Positions 38,591 through 46,364 of a stretch of 64,000 bases of DNA are shown here, piece after piece. Position 1 is the stretch's first letter. Each line of letters begins with the position of its first letter. The notes under the pieces are model-generated. The model was not told the DNA's origin, ran no database searches, and saw nothing but the letters and a program-made list of their open reading frames with translations. Origin of the DNA: Pseudomonas putida (GTDB taxonomy: Bacteria > Pseudomonadota > Gammaproteobacteria > Pseudomonadales > Pseudomonadaceae); contig NZ_JANHLK010000014.1 of NCBI RefSeq assembly GCF_028682635.1, forward strand, positions 62,001 through 126,000, written 5' to 3'. A program made the translations under genes and the position numbers.

Positions 38591-38785
38591 TCAATGGCAC
38601 GGGAACGCAGCGCTGTGGCGGGTATCGTGAGCGGCGTTGTGCACCGCTTCGATGTGCGAGAAACCGGCGAAATACACAAGGCACGCGCCAAGAATCGACG
38701 CGCAAGCGGCGGCGGTCAGGCGTTGAGTCAGGGTAGTGGTGCTGCTGGTGGTGGTGCTGTGGCCGGTGCTGCTGATGATCGACAT
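38591..38785 (-). CDS. cbtB: Cobalt transporter subunit CbtB
   Basis: This is a 64-aa protein with one membrane helix (LTAAACASILGACLVYFAGF) and the C-terminal His-rich tail typical of CbtB (HNAAHDTRHSAAFPCH). AGAGGGA precedes the start. It is the first gene of the leftward cobalt/cobalamin operon, directly after a cobalamin riboswitch. Confidence 0.94.
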   Translation of the reverse strand: MSIISSTGHSTTTSSTTTLTQRLTAAACASILGACLVYFAGFSHIEAVHNAAHDTRHSAAFPCH

Positions 38786-38919
38786 GGCGCTTCCCTCTGT
38801 TCTGTCAGCGGGGAATAAGAGCGCAGGCAGGACGGCGCACGACCGAGCGCGCAGAAGTCCGAACAGCGCCCGCCCACCGCGGGTTTGTTGAGTCAGTGAT
38901 CGTGTTGGTCACTTTGTGT

Positions 38920-39125
38920 TGCGGGCCGGTCTCCGGGCTCACGAGGGGGCAGGCGTTAGCCTTGACCTGCAAGCGTCACCTTCCCATGCCACATTGGCAC
39001 AGTGGATCTGACGCTTCGCTCGCTTACCGTTGCGGGGGCAGCACCGGACTGACATGGGCTTGAGTAAAGCACATGATTCACCGGTTTCCCGTTTCACCCT
39101 GTGAAGGGCACCCGTAACAAGGTGC
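38920..39125 (-). promoter_or_regulatory. Cobalamin riboswitch controlling cbtB-cbtA-cobE-cobM
   Basis: Read on the minus strand it contains GGGAAACCGGTG, then GCTGCCCCCGCAACGGTAAG, GGGAAGGTGACGC and the B12 box AGCCCGGAGACCGGCC, in the standard order. About 135 bases separate its end from the cbtB start; this expression platform can sequester the ribosome site when B12 is bound. Confidence 0.95.
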
Positions 39126-39194
39126 GTAGGAGAGCATGGGCGAGGGGCGGGCGTCAATTGGCAAGGGTTCTCAACTCGGGACCGAGTCGCTTCA

Positions 39195-39258
39195 TTCGCG
39201 AGCAAGCCCGCTCCCACAGGTGATCGCATTTCCATGTGGGAGCGGGCTTGCTCGCGAA
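39195..39258. repeat. REP pair, family A (opposite arrangement)
   Basis: Two family-A elements face each other in the reverse order to the other pairs, with a loop of only about 16 bases. They separate the two divergent riboswitches. Confidence 0.9.
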
Positions 39259-39317
39259 GGGGCCCGTACAGGCACCACAAGACATTGACCCGCCCCATTA
39301 CCATGCGTAGCCTTGCG

Positions 39318-39512
39318 CATTCGAGGTTCTTCGGCGTTTGTCGAAGCTAAGAAGGGAACGCGGTCAATGCCGCGGCTGCCCCCGCAACTGTGAACGGTGA
39401 TGTTCGCTGCCACGCCACTGCACGCTCAAGTCCGAGCCCGCGGGAAGGCGCAGCGAATGCCAGGCTTGAAGGCCAGCACACCGTCAGCCAGGAGACCTGC
39501 CTCGATACAGAT
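39318..39512 (+). promoter_or_regulatory. Cobalamin riboswitch controlling cobW-cobN-chlD
   Basis: The order AAGGGAACGCGGT, GCTGCCCCCGCAACTGTGA, GCGGGAAGGCGC and GTCAGCCAGGAGACCTGCC (B12 box region) is visible on the plus strand. It lies about 105 bases upstream of cobW. Confidence 0.95.
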
Positions 39513-39617
39513 TCTCACTACAACCGGGCGGGGTGATCCGGTGGCGAACGCTTCTGGCGCGCTTGTGCGTGGCCGGTCCTCGTCCCGTATGCCCGCCACC
39601 TTGCCAAAGGGCATCCG

Positions 39618-40685
39618 ATGAAAACACTGGCCAAACTCCCCGTCACCATCGTCACCGGCTTCCTCGGCTCGGGCAAGACCACCTTGCTACGGCACATGCT
39701 CGACAACGCCCAGGGCCGCCGCATCGCGGTGATCGTCAACGAGTTCGGCGAACTGGGCATCGACGGCGAAATCCTCAAGCAGTGCTCCATCGGTTGCACT
39801 GAAGAAGAAGCCAACGGCCGTGTCTATGAACTGGCCAACGGCTGCCTGTGCTGCACCGTGCAGGAAGAGTTCTTCCCGGTGATGCGCGAACTGGTGGCCC
39901 GTCGCGGCGATCTCGACCACATCCTGATCGAAACCTCGGGCCTGGCCCTGCCAAAACCGCTGGTGCAAGCCTTCCAGTGGCCGGAAATTCGCAGTGCCTG
40001 CACCGTCGATGCGGTGATCACCGTGGTCGACAGCCCGGCCGTGGCGGCGGGCACCTTCGCCGCCTTCCCGGATCAGGTCGACGCCCAGCGCAAACTCGAC
40101 CCGAACCTGGACCACGAATCACCGCTGCACGAACTGTTCGCCGACCAATTGTCCAGCGCCGACCTGGTGATCCTCAACAAAGCCGACCTGATCAGCCCTG
40201 AAGACCTGGCTCGCGTGCGCCTGGAAGTCGCCGAGGAATTGCCGCCGGCGGTGAAAGTTATCGAAGCCAGCAGCGGTCGCTTGCCGCTGGACGTGCTGAT
40301 CGGCCTTGGCGCCGGTTCCGAAGAGCACATCGACAGCCGTCACAGCCACCATGATCATCACCACGATGGCGATGATCATGACGACCACGATCACGACGCC
40401 TTCGATTCCATCTCCATCGAACTGCCGCAAGCCGACGAAAGCCTGCTGATGGATGCGTTGACCCAACTGGTGGTCGAGCACAGCATCCTGCGCGTCAAGG
40501 GTTTCGCGGCGATCCCGAACAAGCCTATGCGTTTGCTGATCCAGGGCGTGGGCACCCGTTTCGACAAACACTTCGACCGCCAGTGGGGCGCTGAAGAGGC
40601 ACGTACCACGCGCCTGGTATTGATCGGCCAGGCACTGGACGCCACCTTGCTCGAAGCGCAATTGCGCGCCGCGCTCAGCGTGTAA
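39618..40685 (+). CDS. cobW: CobW family GTPase metallochaperone
   Basis: This is a 355-aa G3E GTPase with P-loop GFLGSGKTTLL (about 14-24), the zinc/cobalt-binding GCLCC motif, NKADL for guanine binding and a C-terminal CobW domain. A His/Asp-rich loop (about 237-263, including HSHHDHHHDGDDHDDHDH) is likely a metal-binding segment. CobW is thought to deliver cobalt to the CobN chelatase. It is the first gene of the rightward operon under the second cobalamin riboswitch; cobN starts 3 bases after its stop. Confidence 0.95.
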   Translation: MKTLAKLPVTIVTGFLGSGKTTLLRHMLDNAQGRRIAVIVNEFGELGIDGEILKQCSIGCTEEEANGRVYELANGCLCCTVQEEFFPVMRELVARRGDLDHILIETSGLALPKPLVQAFQWPEIRSACTVDAVITVVDSPAVAAGTFAAFPDQVDAQRKLDPNLDHESPLHELFADQLSSADLVILNKADLISPEDLARVRLEVAEELPPAVKVIEASSGRLPLDVLIGLGAGSEEHIDSRHSHHDHHHDGDDHDDHDHDAFDSISIELPQADESLLMDALTQLVVEHSILRVKGFAAIPNKPMRLLIQGVGTRFDKHFDRQWGAEEARTTRLVLIGQALDATLLEAQLRAALSV

Positions 40686-40688
40686 CCC

Positions 40689-43600
40689 ATGCACCTGCTC
40701 AGGACCCAGCCCGGCGGATTCGTGTCGGATGACAACATTGCCGACCTTGGACAAACCCCCGCCGAGCTGGTGATCCTGTGCAGCGGCGACTCCAGCCTGG
40801 CGCTGCTCGCCGAAGCGGCGCAGCAGTTGCCCGACGACTACCCGAGCGTGCGCCTGGCCAACCCGATGCAGGTGCAGAACCATGCGTCGGTCGACCTGTA
40901 TGTCGACCAAGTGTTGCGCCACGCCAAAGTCATTCTGATTTCGCTGCACGGCGGCATTGCCTATTGGCGTTATGGCGTCGAGCGGCTGGTGGAGCTGTCG
41001 CAGCGCGGCGTGCAGCTGATTCTGGTACCAGGGGATGACCGCCCGGACCCGGAGCTCAGCGACCTCAGCACCGTAGGTTCTGAGGATCGTGACCGGCTTT
41101 GGCAATTTCTGCGCCAGGGCGGCATGGGCAATGCCCTCGACTTTTTCCGCTGTCTGGCCAATCGCTGGCTGGATCGCGGCTACGCCTGGGCCGAACCGCA
41201 AACCCTGCCGCGAACGGCGATTTACCACCCGCGAAAAAGCCCCGCGCAACCGAGCGATTGGCAAGCCGACTGGCAGGCCGGTCAACCGGTGGCGGCGGTG
41301 CTGTTCTACCGCTCGCATTTGCAGGCGGCGAACACCGCGTTCATCGATGTTTTCTGCCAGCGCCTGCAGGCGGCGGGGTTGAACCCGTTGCCGATTGCGC
41401 TGGCCAGTTTGAAAGAGCCTGGCTGCCTTTGCGTAGTCGAGGACTGGCTGGATGAAACTTCAGCCTCAGTGATCTTGAACACTACCGGTTTCGCCCAATC
41501 GAGCCCTGAAGCACCGCACTTGCGACCGTTTCGCCGCAATATCCCGGTGATCCAGGCCATTTGTGCCCAGGACAACGAACCGGGCTGGCGCGCCAGCGAA
41601 CAGGGGCTTGGCCCGCGAGACCTGGCGATGCACATTGCGTTGCCGGAACTGGACGGGCGCATCATCAGCCGGCCGATCAGCTTCAAGGACCTGGCCTGGC
41701 GCAGCGAGCGCAGTCAGTCCGACGTGGTCTGCTACCGCGCGCAGCCGGAACGCATGGACTTTGTCGCGCAACTGGCGCGGCGCTGGATCGAGCTGGCGCG
41801 GGTACCCAACGGGCAAAAACGCATTGCGCTGATCCTGGCCAATTACCCGACCCGCGATGGTCGTATCGGCAATGGCGTTGGCCTCGATACCCCGGCCGCA
41901 GCGCTGAACATCTTGCGTGCGCTTCACAGGGAAGGGTATCCGCTACCGGCGCAGTTGCCAGGCAGCGGCACCGCGTTGATCCAGCAATTGCTCGGCGGTG
42001 TCAGCAACGACCTCGATACCCTCGACCAGCGTCCGTGCCAGCAAAGCCTGGCGATGGACGACTATTGGCTCATGTTCAATGCCTTGCCCGAAGCCAACCG
42101 CCAGGCCGTGCTGGACCGCTGGGGTGCGCCGGACAGCGATCCGATGTGCCGTGGCGGGCGAATGATGATCGCCGGGTTGCGTTTTGGCCTGACCTTCGTC
42201 GGCATCCAGCCCGCGCGGGGTTATCAGGTGGACCCGAGTGCGGTGTACCACGACCCGGACCTGGTGCCGCCCCACGGCTACCTGGCGTTCTATTTCTGGT
42301 TGCGCAACACCTACGGTGCCCATGGCGTGATCCACGTCGGCAAGCACGGCAACCTGGAATGGCTGCCGGGCAAGGGCGTCGGGCTGTCGGAGCACTGCTG
42401 GCCGGATGCACTGCTCGGGCCGCTGCCGAACATCTATCCGTTCATCGTCAACGATCCGGGCGAGGGCGCCCAGGCCAAGCGCCGCACGCAAGCGGTGATC
42501 ATCGATCACCTGATGCCACCGCTGACCCGCGCCGAAACCTACGGGCCGCTACGCAACCTCGAACTGTTGGCCGACGAGTATTACGAGGCGCAATTGCTCG
42601 ACCCGCGCCGTGCCCGGGAATTGCAGCGCGATATCCTGCAACTGGTGCGCGACACGCACATTGATCGCGAATTGCAGCTGGACGAAAAACTCGACAGCGA
42701 TGCCGACGCGGCGATCTGGCTGCCACGCCTGGACACCTACCTGTGCGACTTGAAAGAGTCGCAGATCCGCGATGGTTTGCACGTGTTTGGCGAATCCCCG
42801 GTGGGACGGCTGCGCATCGATACCTTGCTCGCGCTGTTGCGTATTCCCCGGGGCGATGGTCGTGGTGCACAGTCGAGTCTGCTGCGGGCGTTGGCCAAGG
42901 CGTTCGAATTGGGCTTCGATCCGCTGGATTGTGCGCTGGCCGACCCATGGAGCGGACCGCGCCCCAACGCATTATTATCGCTAAGCGAGGAACCCTGGCG
43001 CACCACCGGCGATACCCGCGAACGTCTCGAGCTATTCGCCACACAGGTGATCTCCTGTGGGAGCCAGCCTGCTGGCGATGGAGTGTCAGTCGACATCAAT
43101 GTGGCTGGCACTCCATCGCCAGCAGGCTGGCTCCCACAGGAGGCGAGTTGGTCTGAAGTGAACGCCATCCTCGACCATCTGCGCGAAGTCGTCGCCCCCA
43201 GACTCGATGCTTGCGGTCCGGCGGAGATGCGCGGCCTGCTCGACGCCCTCAGTGGCCGTTTCGTCCCCGCCGGCCCAAGCGGCGCACCCAGTCGCGGTCG
43301 CCTCGACGTGCTGCCGACCGGGCGCAACTTCTATTCGGTGGACGTGCGCAACCTGCCAACCACCACCGCGTGGCGCATCGGTTTCCAGTCGGCCAACCTG
43401 ATTCTTGAACGCCATCTGCAAGACCATGGCGATCATTTGCGTCAACTCGGCCTGTCGGTCTGGGGCACCGCGACCATGCGCACCGGCGGCGACGACATCG
43501 CCCAGGCCATGGCGTTGATGGGCGTGCGCCCGGTCTGGGCCACCGGCAGTCAGCGGGTAGACGACTTTGAAATCCTGCCGTTGAGCTTGCTTGATCGACC

Positions 43601-44513
43601 GCGGGTGGACGTTACCCTGCGTGTATCGGGTTTCTTCCGCGATGCCTTTGCCAACTTGATCCGGCTGTTCGATGCCGCCGTGCAAGCGGTGGCCGAGCTG
43701 GACGAGCCAGACGACCTCAATCCCCTGGCCGCCAAGGTTCGCGCCGAACGTCAGGCGCTGCTGCAATCGGGGATGGATGAAGACGCTGCCCGGCGACAGG
43801 CCGGATGGCGCATTTTCGGCGCCAAACCCGGCGCCTATGGCGCGGGTGTGCAGGGCGCCATCGACGGTCGACTGTGGCAAAGCCGCGAGGACCTGGCCGA
43901 GGTCTACCTGAACTGGGGCGGCTACGCCTACGGCGGTTCCGACGAAGGCACCGCAGCCCGTGAGCAGTTCTCCCAGCGCCTGGGCCAGATGCAAGCCGTG
44001 CTGCAAAACCAGGACAACCGCGAGCACGACCTGCTCGACTCCAATGACTACTACCAGTTCCAGGGCGGCATGCTGGCCGCCGTGGAAAGCCTGCGTGGCG
44101 AGGCAGCGGCCAGTTATCACGGCGATCACAGCCAGCCGGACTTGCCGAAGATCCGCACACTGAAGGAAGAGCTGAACCGGGTCATCCGCTCCCGGGCGGC
44201 CAATCCGAAGTGGATCGACGGGGTCAAGCGCCATGGCTACAAAGGCGCCTTCGAAATGGCGGCGACGGTGGACAACCTGTTCGCCTTCGACGCCACCACG
44301 CAGTTGATCGACGATCACCAGTACGCGCTGCTGGCGGATGCCTATTTGCTCGATCCGGGTACGCGGGATTTCGTGCGTGAGCACAACCCTCATGCCCTGC
44401 GCGACATGACCGAACGCATGCTCGAAGCGCAACAGCGAGGGATGTGGAAAGAGCCGGGGGATTACCGCGAGGCACTGGAAAACCTGTTGCTGGATATAGA
44501 AGAAGACAGCTGA
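40689..44513 (+). CDS. cobN: Cobaltochelatase large subunit CobN (with in-frame REP insertion)
   Basis: This is a 1274-aa CobN/magnesium-chelatase large subunit, which inserts Co(II) into hydrogenobyrinic acid a,c-diamide with the ATPase subunits encoded downstream. Typical landmarks are GVIHVGKHGNLEWLPGKGVG, SEHCWPDALLGPLPNIYPF and DVTLRVSGFFRDAF. Residues about 788-818 (CGSQPAGDGVSVDINVAGTP, then SPAGWLPQE) are translated from a complete REP hairpin and have no counterpart in the family, but the frame is kept. The start at 40689 is 3 bases after the cobW stop, so coupling is likely. Whether the extra loop is tolerated is unknown; it lies in a Pro/Glu-rich connecting segment. Confidence 0.95.
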   Translation: MHLLRTQPGGFVSDDNIADLGQTPAELVILCSGDSSLALLAEAAQQLPDDYPSVRLANPMQVQNHASVDLYVDQVLRHAKVILISLHGGIAYWRYGVERLVELSQRGVQLILVPGDDRPDPELSDLSTVGSEDRDRLWQFLRQGGMGNALDFFRCLANRWLDRGYAWAEPQTLPRTAIYHPRKSPAQPSDWQADWQAGQPVAAVLFYRSHLQAANTAFIDVFCQRLQAAGLNPLPIALASLKEPGCLCVVEDWLDETSASVILNTTGFAQSSPEAPHLRPFRRNIPVIQAICAQDNEPGWRASEQGLGPRDLAMHIALPELDGRIISRPISFKDLAWRSERSQSDVVCYRAQPERMDFVAQLARRWIELARVPNGQKRIALILANYPTRDGRIGNGVGLDTPAAALNILRALHREGYPLPAQLPGSGTALIQQLLGGVSNDLDTLDQRPCQQSLAMDDYWLMFNALPEANRQAVLDRWGAPDSDPMCRGGRMMIAGLRFGLTFVGIQPARGYQVDPSAVYHDPDLVPPHGYLAFYFWLRNTYGAHGVIHVGKHGNLEWLPGKGVGLSEHCWPDALLGPLPNIYPFIVNDPGEGAQAKRRTQAVIIDHLMPPLTRAETYGPLRNLELLADEYYEAQLLDPRRARELQRDILQLVRDTHIDRELQLDEKLDSDADAAIWLPRLDTYLCDLKESQIRDGLHVFGESPVGRLRIDTLLALLRIPRGDGRGAQSSLLRALAKAFELGFDPLDCALADPWSGPRPNALLSLSEEPWRTTGDTRERLELFATQVISCGSQPAGDGVSVDINVAGTPSPAGWLPQEASWSEVNAILDHLREVVAPRLDACGPAEMRGLLDALSGRFVPAGPSGAPSRGRLDVLPTGRNFYSVDVRNLPTTTAWRIGFQSANLILERHLQDHGDHLRQLGLSVWGTATMRTGGDDIAQAMALMGVRPVWATGSQRVDDFEILPLSLLDRPRVDVTLRVSGFFRDAFANLIRLFDAAVQAVAELDEPDDLNPLAAKVRAERQALLQSGMDEDAARRQAGWRIFGAKPGAYGAGVQGAIDGRLWQSREDLAEVYLNWGGYAYGGSDEGTAAREQFSQRLGQMQAVLQNQDNREHDLLDSNDYYQFQGGMLAAVESLRGEAAASYHGDHSQPDLPKIRTLKEELNRVIRSRAANPKWIDGVKRHGYKGAFEMAATVDNLFAFDATTQLIDDHQYALLADAYLLDPGTRDFVREHNPHALRDMTERMLEAQQRGMWKEPGDYREALENLLLDIEEDS
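43052..43142. repeat. REP pair, family B, inside cobN
   Basis: A perfect 34-bp inverted repeat (43052-43085 and 43109-43142) has a 23-base loop and core GTGGGAGCCAGCCTGCTGGC. It sits in frame within the cobN coding sequence, without a stop codon. Confidence 0.96.
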
Positions 44514-44545
44514 TAAACACCACCGACCATGACCGAGATTGAACA

Positions 44546-45544
44546 ATGACCGACACCCCCCATTTCCCGCTTTCCGCCGTGGTCGGCGCCGACGATCTGA
44601 AGCTCGCGCTGTACCTGACCGCCATCGACCCGAAGATCGGCGGCGTATTGATCGAAGGCCCGCGCGGCATGGCCAAGTCGACCCTGGCCCGCGGCCTGGC
44701 GGACCTGTTGGCCAGCGGCCAGTTCGTCACCTTGCCCTTGGGGGCCACCGAAGAACGCCTGGTTGGCACCCTCGACCTCGACGCGGCCCTGAGTGAGGGT
44801 CGCGCACAATTTTCCCCGGGTGTGCTGGCCAAGGCTGACGGCGGCGTGTTGTATGTCGACGAGGTCAATCTGCTGCCCGATCACCTGGTTGACCTGCTGC
44901 TCGACGTGGCCGCCAGCGGCACCAATCTGGTTGAGCGCGACGGTATTTCCCATCGGCATTCGGCGAAGTTCGTGCTGATCGGCACCATGAACCCGGAAGA
45001 GGGCGAGTTACGTCCGCAATTGCTCGATCGCTTTGGCTTGAACGTCGTCCTCGGTGGTCACACCGCCCCGACCGAGCGCGGGCAGATCATCCGTCGGCGC
45101 CTGGATTTCGACAGTGATCCGCAACGATTCTGCGCCGAATGGGAGAGCCAGCAGCAGTCGTTGCGTGAGCGCTGCGAAAAAGCCCGCAGCACATTGGCGG
45201 GCATTCCCCTCGACGACGAAGCGCTGGCGCAGATTACCGAGCGCTGCTTCGCCGCCGGTGTCGATGGCTTGCGCGCCGATCTGGTCTGGTTGCGCGCGGC
45301 GCGTGCGCATGCGGCGTGGCGCGGGGCTGCATCGATTGATGTAGAGGATATCGACGCGGTCGCCGAGTTTGCCCTGCGCCATCGTCGTCGAGAGCATACG
45401 CCACCTGCACCACAACAGAACCAGGCCCAGTCCGGGCAGAATTCCAACCCCAGCGAAGGCCAGGGCCAGTGGGGCGAAATGCCCGCTCAAGCGCTGCCGG
45501 TGGGTGCGCGACGTGAAGTGCCGAGCTGGCCAAAAAAGCCCTAG
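44546..45544 (+). CDS. chlD: Chelatase AAA+ ATPase (ChlI/BchI-type small subunit; zero-frame product of chlD)
   Basis: This is a 332-aa AAA+ protein of the Mg-chelatase family. The Walker A is GPRGMAKSTLARG, Walker B LYVDEVNLLP, sensor 1 IGTMNPEEGE and the arginine-finger region LLDRFGL. With CobN it forms the cobalt chelatase motor. A Gln/Pro-rich linker (about 295-320) precedes the stop. The stop comes right after an A_AAA_AAG slippery site, so a fraction of ribosomes should shift -1 and continue into the VWA part at 45538. This gives a medium subunit of about 554 aa. The start at 44546 is 32 bases after cobN. The zero-frame product would serve as the small subunit. Confidence 0.93.
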   Translation: MTDTPHFPLSAVVGADDLKLALYLTAIDPKIGGVLIEGPRGMAKSTLARGLADLLASGQFVTLPLGATEERLVGTLDLDAALSEGRAQFSPGVLAKADGGVLYVDEVNLLPDHLVDLLLDVAASGTNLVERDGISHRHSAKFVLIGTMNPEEGELRPQLLDRFGLNVVLGGHTAPTERGQIIRRRLDFDSDPQRFCAEWESQQQSLRERCEKARSTLAGIPLDDEALAQITERCFAAGVDGLRADLVWLRAARAHAAWRGAASIDVEDIDAVAEFALRHRRREHTPPAPQQNQAQSGQNSNPSEGQGQWGEMPAQALPVGARREVPSWPKKP

Positions 45545-45579
45545 GCATTCGCCCTCGATCTGACGCGGGGGCGAATGCC
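45532..45579 (+). promoter_or_regulatory. Programmed -1 ribosomal frameshift signal (slippery heptamer + hairpin)
   Basis: The heptamer A_AAA_AAG (45532-45538) is in the correct zero frame. It is followed after 5 bases by a perfect 11-bp stem (45544-45554 with 45569-45579, loop 14). The zero-frame stop TAG (45542-45544) touches the stem. A -1 shift enters the open VWA frame without a break. Confidence 0.9.
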
Positions 45580-46209
45580 AGACCCCGTGCCGGACGGCTC
45601 GATTCCGGCAAACAGGGTAAACGTCACGCGGCCGATGGTGGCTCGATCAATTGGCCAGGCACGCTGCTCAACGGTCGGCCGCGCCAGCGCCAGGACGTGT
45701 TGTTCCAGCAACGCACGCGTTCGGCTCATGAACTGTGGCTGGTGATCGTCGATGCCTCGGCGTCCACCCGGCGTCATCAAGCCTTGAGTGATGCCAAGGG
45801 TTTGCTGGCGCAATTGTTCGACGACGCCTACCGACAGCGCGCGCGCCTGGCCTTGCTGACGGCCAGCGGTGCGCTGCCGAAGTGGCAGGTGCAGGGGCTG
45901 AAAGCGTCGACGGGGTTGCGCCAATGGCTCGATGGCCTGGGCGCCGGTGGCGGTACGCCGTTGCTGGCGGCGCTGGGTGAAGCGGGGCGCTGGCTGGCCG
46001 TGCGGCAAAAGCGCTTTCCGGCGGAGCAGCAACGCTTGTTGCTGGTGACCGATGGCCGTCTGAAAGAATGGCCGTCGTTGCCCACGCTCGATTGTCCTGC
46101 ATTGGTGATCGACATCGAACGCGGGCCGATTCGTCTCGAACGCAGCAAGGTATTGGCGGCGCAATTGCAATCTGAATATCGGCATATCGACGAACTGCTT
46201 CCCAGCTGA
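45538..46209 (+). CDS. chlD: VWA part of chelatase medium subunit (ChlD-like), read by -1 frameshift
   Basis: This 223-residue continuation in the -1 frame joins the ATPase at the A_AAA_AAG site. It begins ALGIRPRSDAGANARP, continues through a Lys/Arg/Gly-rich linker and enters a von Willebrand A domain with the MIDAS motif DASAS (in LWLVIVDASASTRR). A second MIDAS Thr region is GGGTPLLAALGEA, and LLVTDGRLKEWP follows. There is no ATG and no ribosome site between the zero-frame stop and the VWA domain; the only late candidate start (GTG 45697) would cut the domain's leader. Frameshifting is therefore the best explanation. The gene ends just before a REP pair. Confidence 0.88.
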   Translation, partial: ALGIRPRSDAGANARPRAGRLDSGKQGKRHAADGGSINWPGTLLNGRPRQRQDVLFQQRTRSAHELWLVIVDASASTRRHQALSDAKGLLAQLFDDAYRQRARLALLTASGALPKWQVQGLKASTGLRQWLDGLGAGGGTPLLAALGEAGRWLAVRQKRFPAEQQRLLLVTDGRLKEWPSLPTLDCPALVIDIERGPIRLERSKVLAAQLQSEYRHIDELLPS

Positions 46210-46234
46210 GTTCTGCGTTGTCTGTGCTGGCCCA

Positions 46235-46325
46235 ATCGCCAGCAGGCTGGCTCCCACAGTGATGCGGGTGAGACACAGAAATCATAAACGCCGGATTCCC
46301 CTGTGGGAGCCAGCCTGCTGGCGAT
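46235..46325. repeat. REP pair, family B (inverted)
   Basis: Two inverted copies of the ATCGCCAGCAGGCTGGCTCC element have a loop of about 40 bases and lie between the chlD end and the MFS gene end. Confidence 0.92.
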
Positions 46326-46364
46326 GAGGGCCTCAGGTTCAAAGCTGAAATTGCCAGGTACGCG

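Noticed and set aside
38591..39304. Short frames across the two riboswitch regions
   Set aside because: They overlap structured B12 aptamers and REP sequence, and show no coding features.
45697..46209. Independent VWA gene starting at GTG 45697
   Set aside because: It has no ribosome site and would lose the linker that is open back to the slippery site. The frameshift signal explains the layout better.
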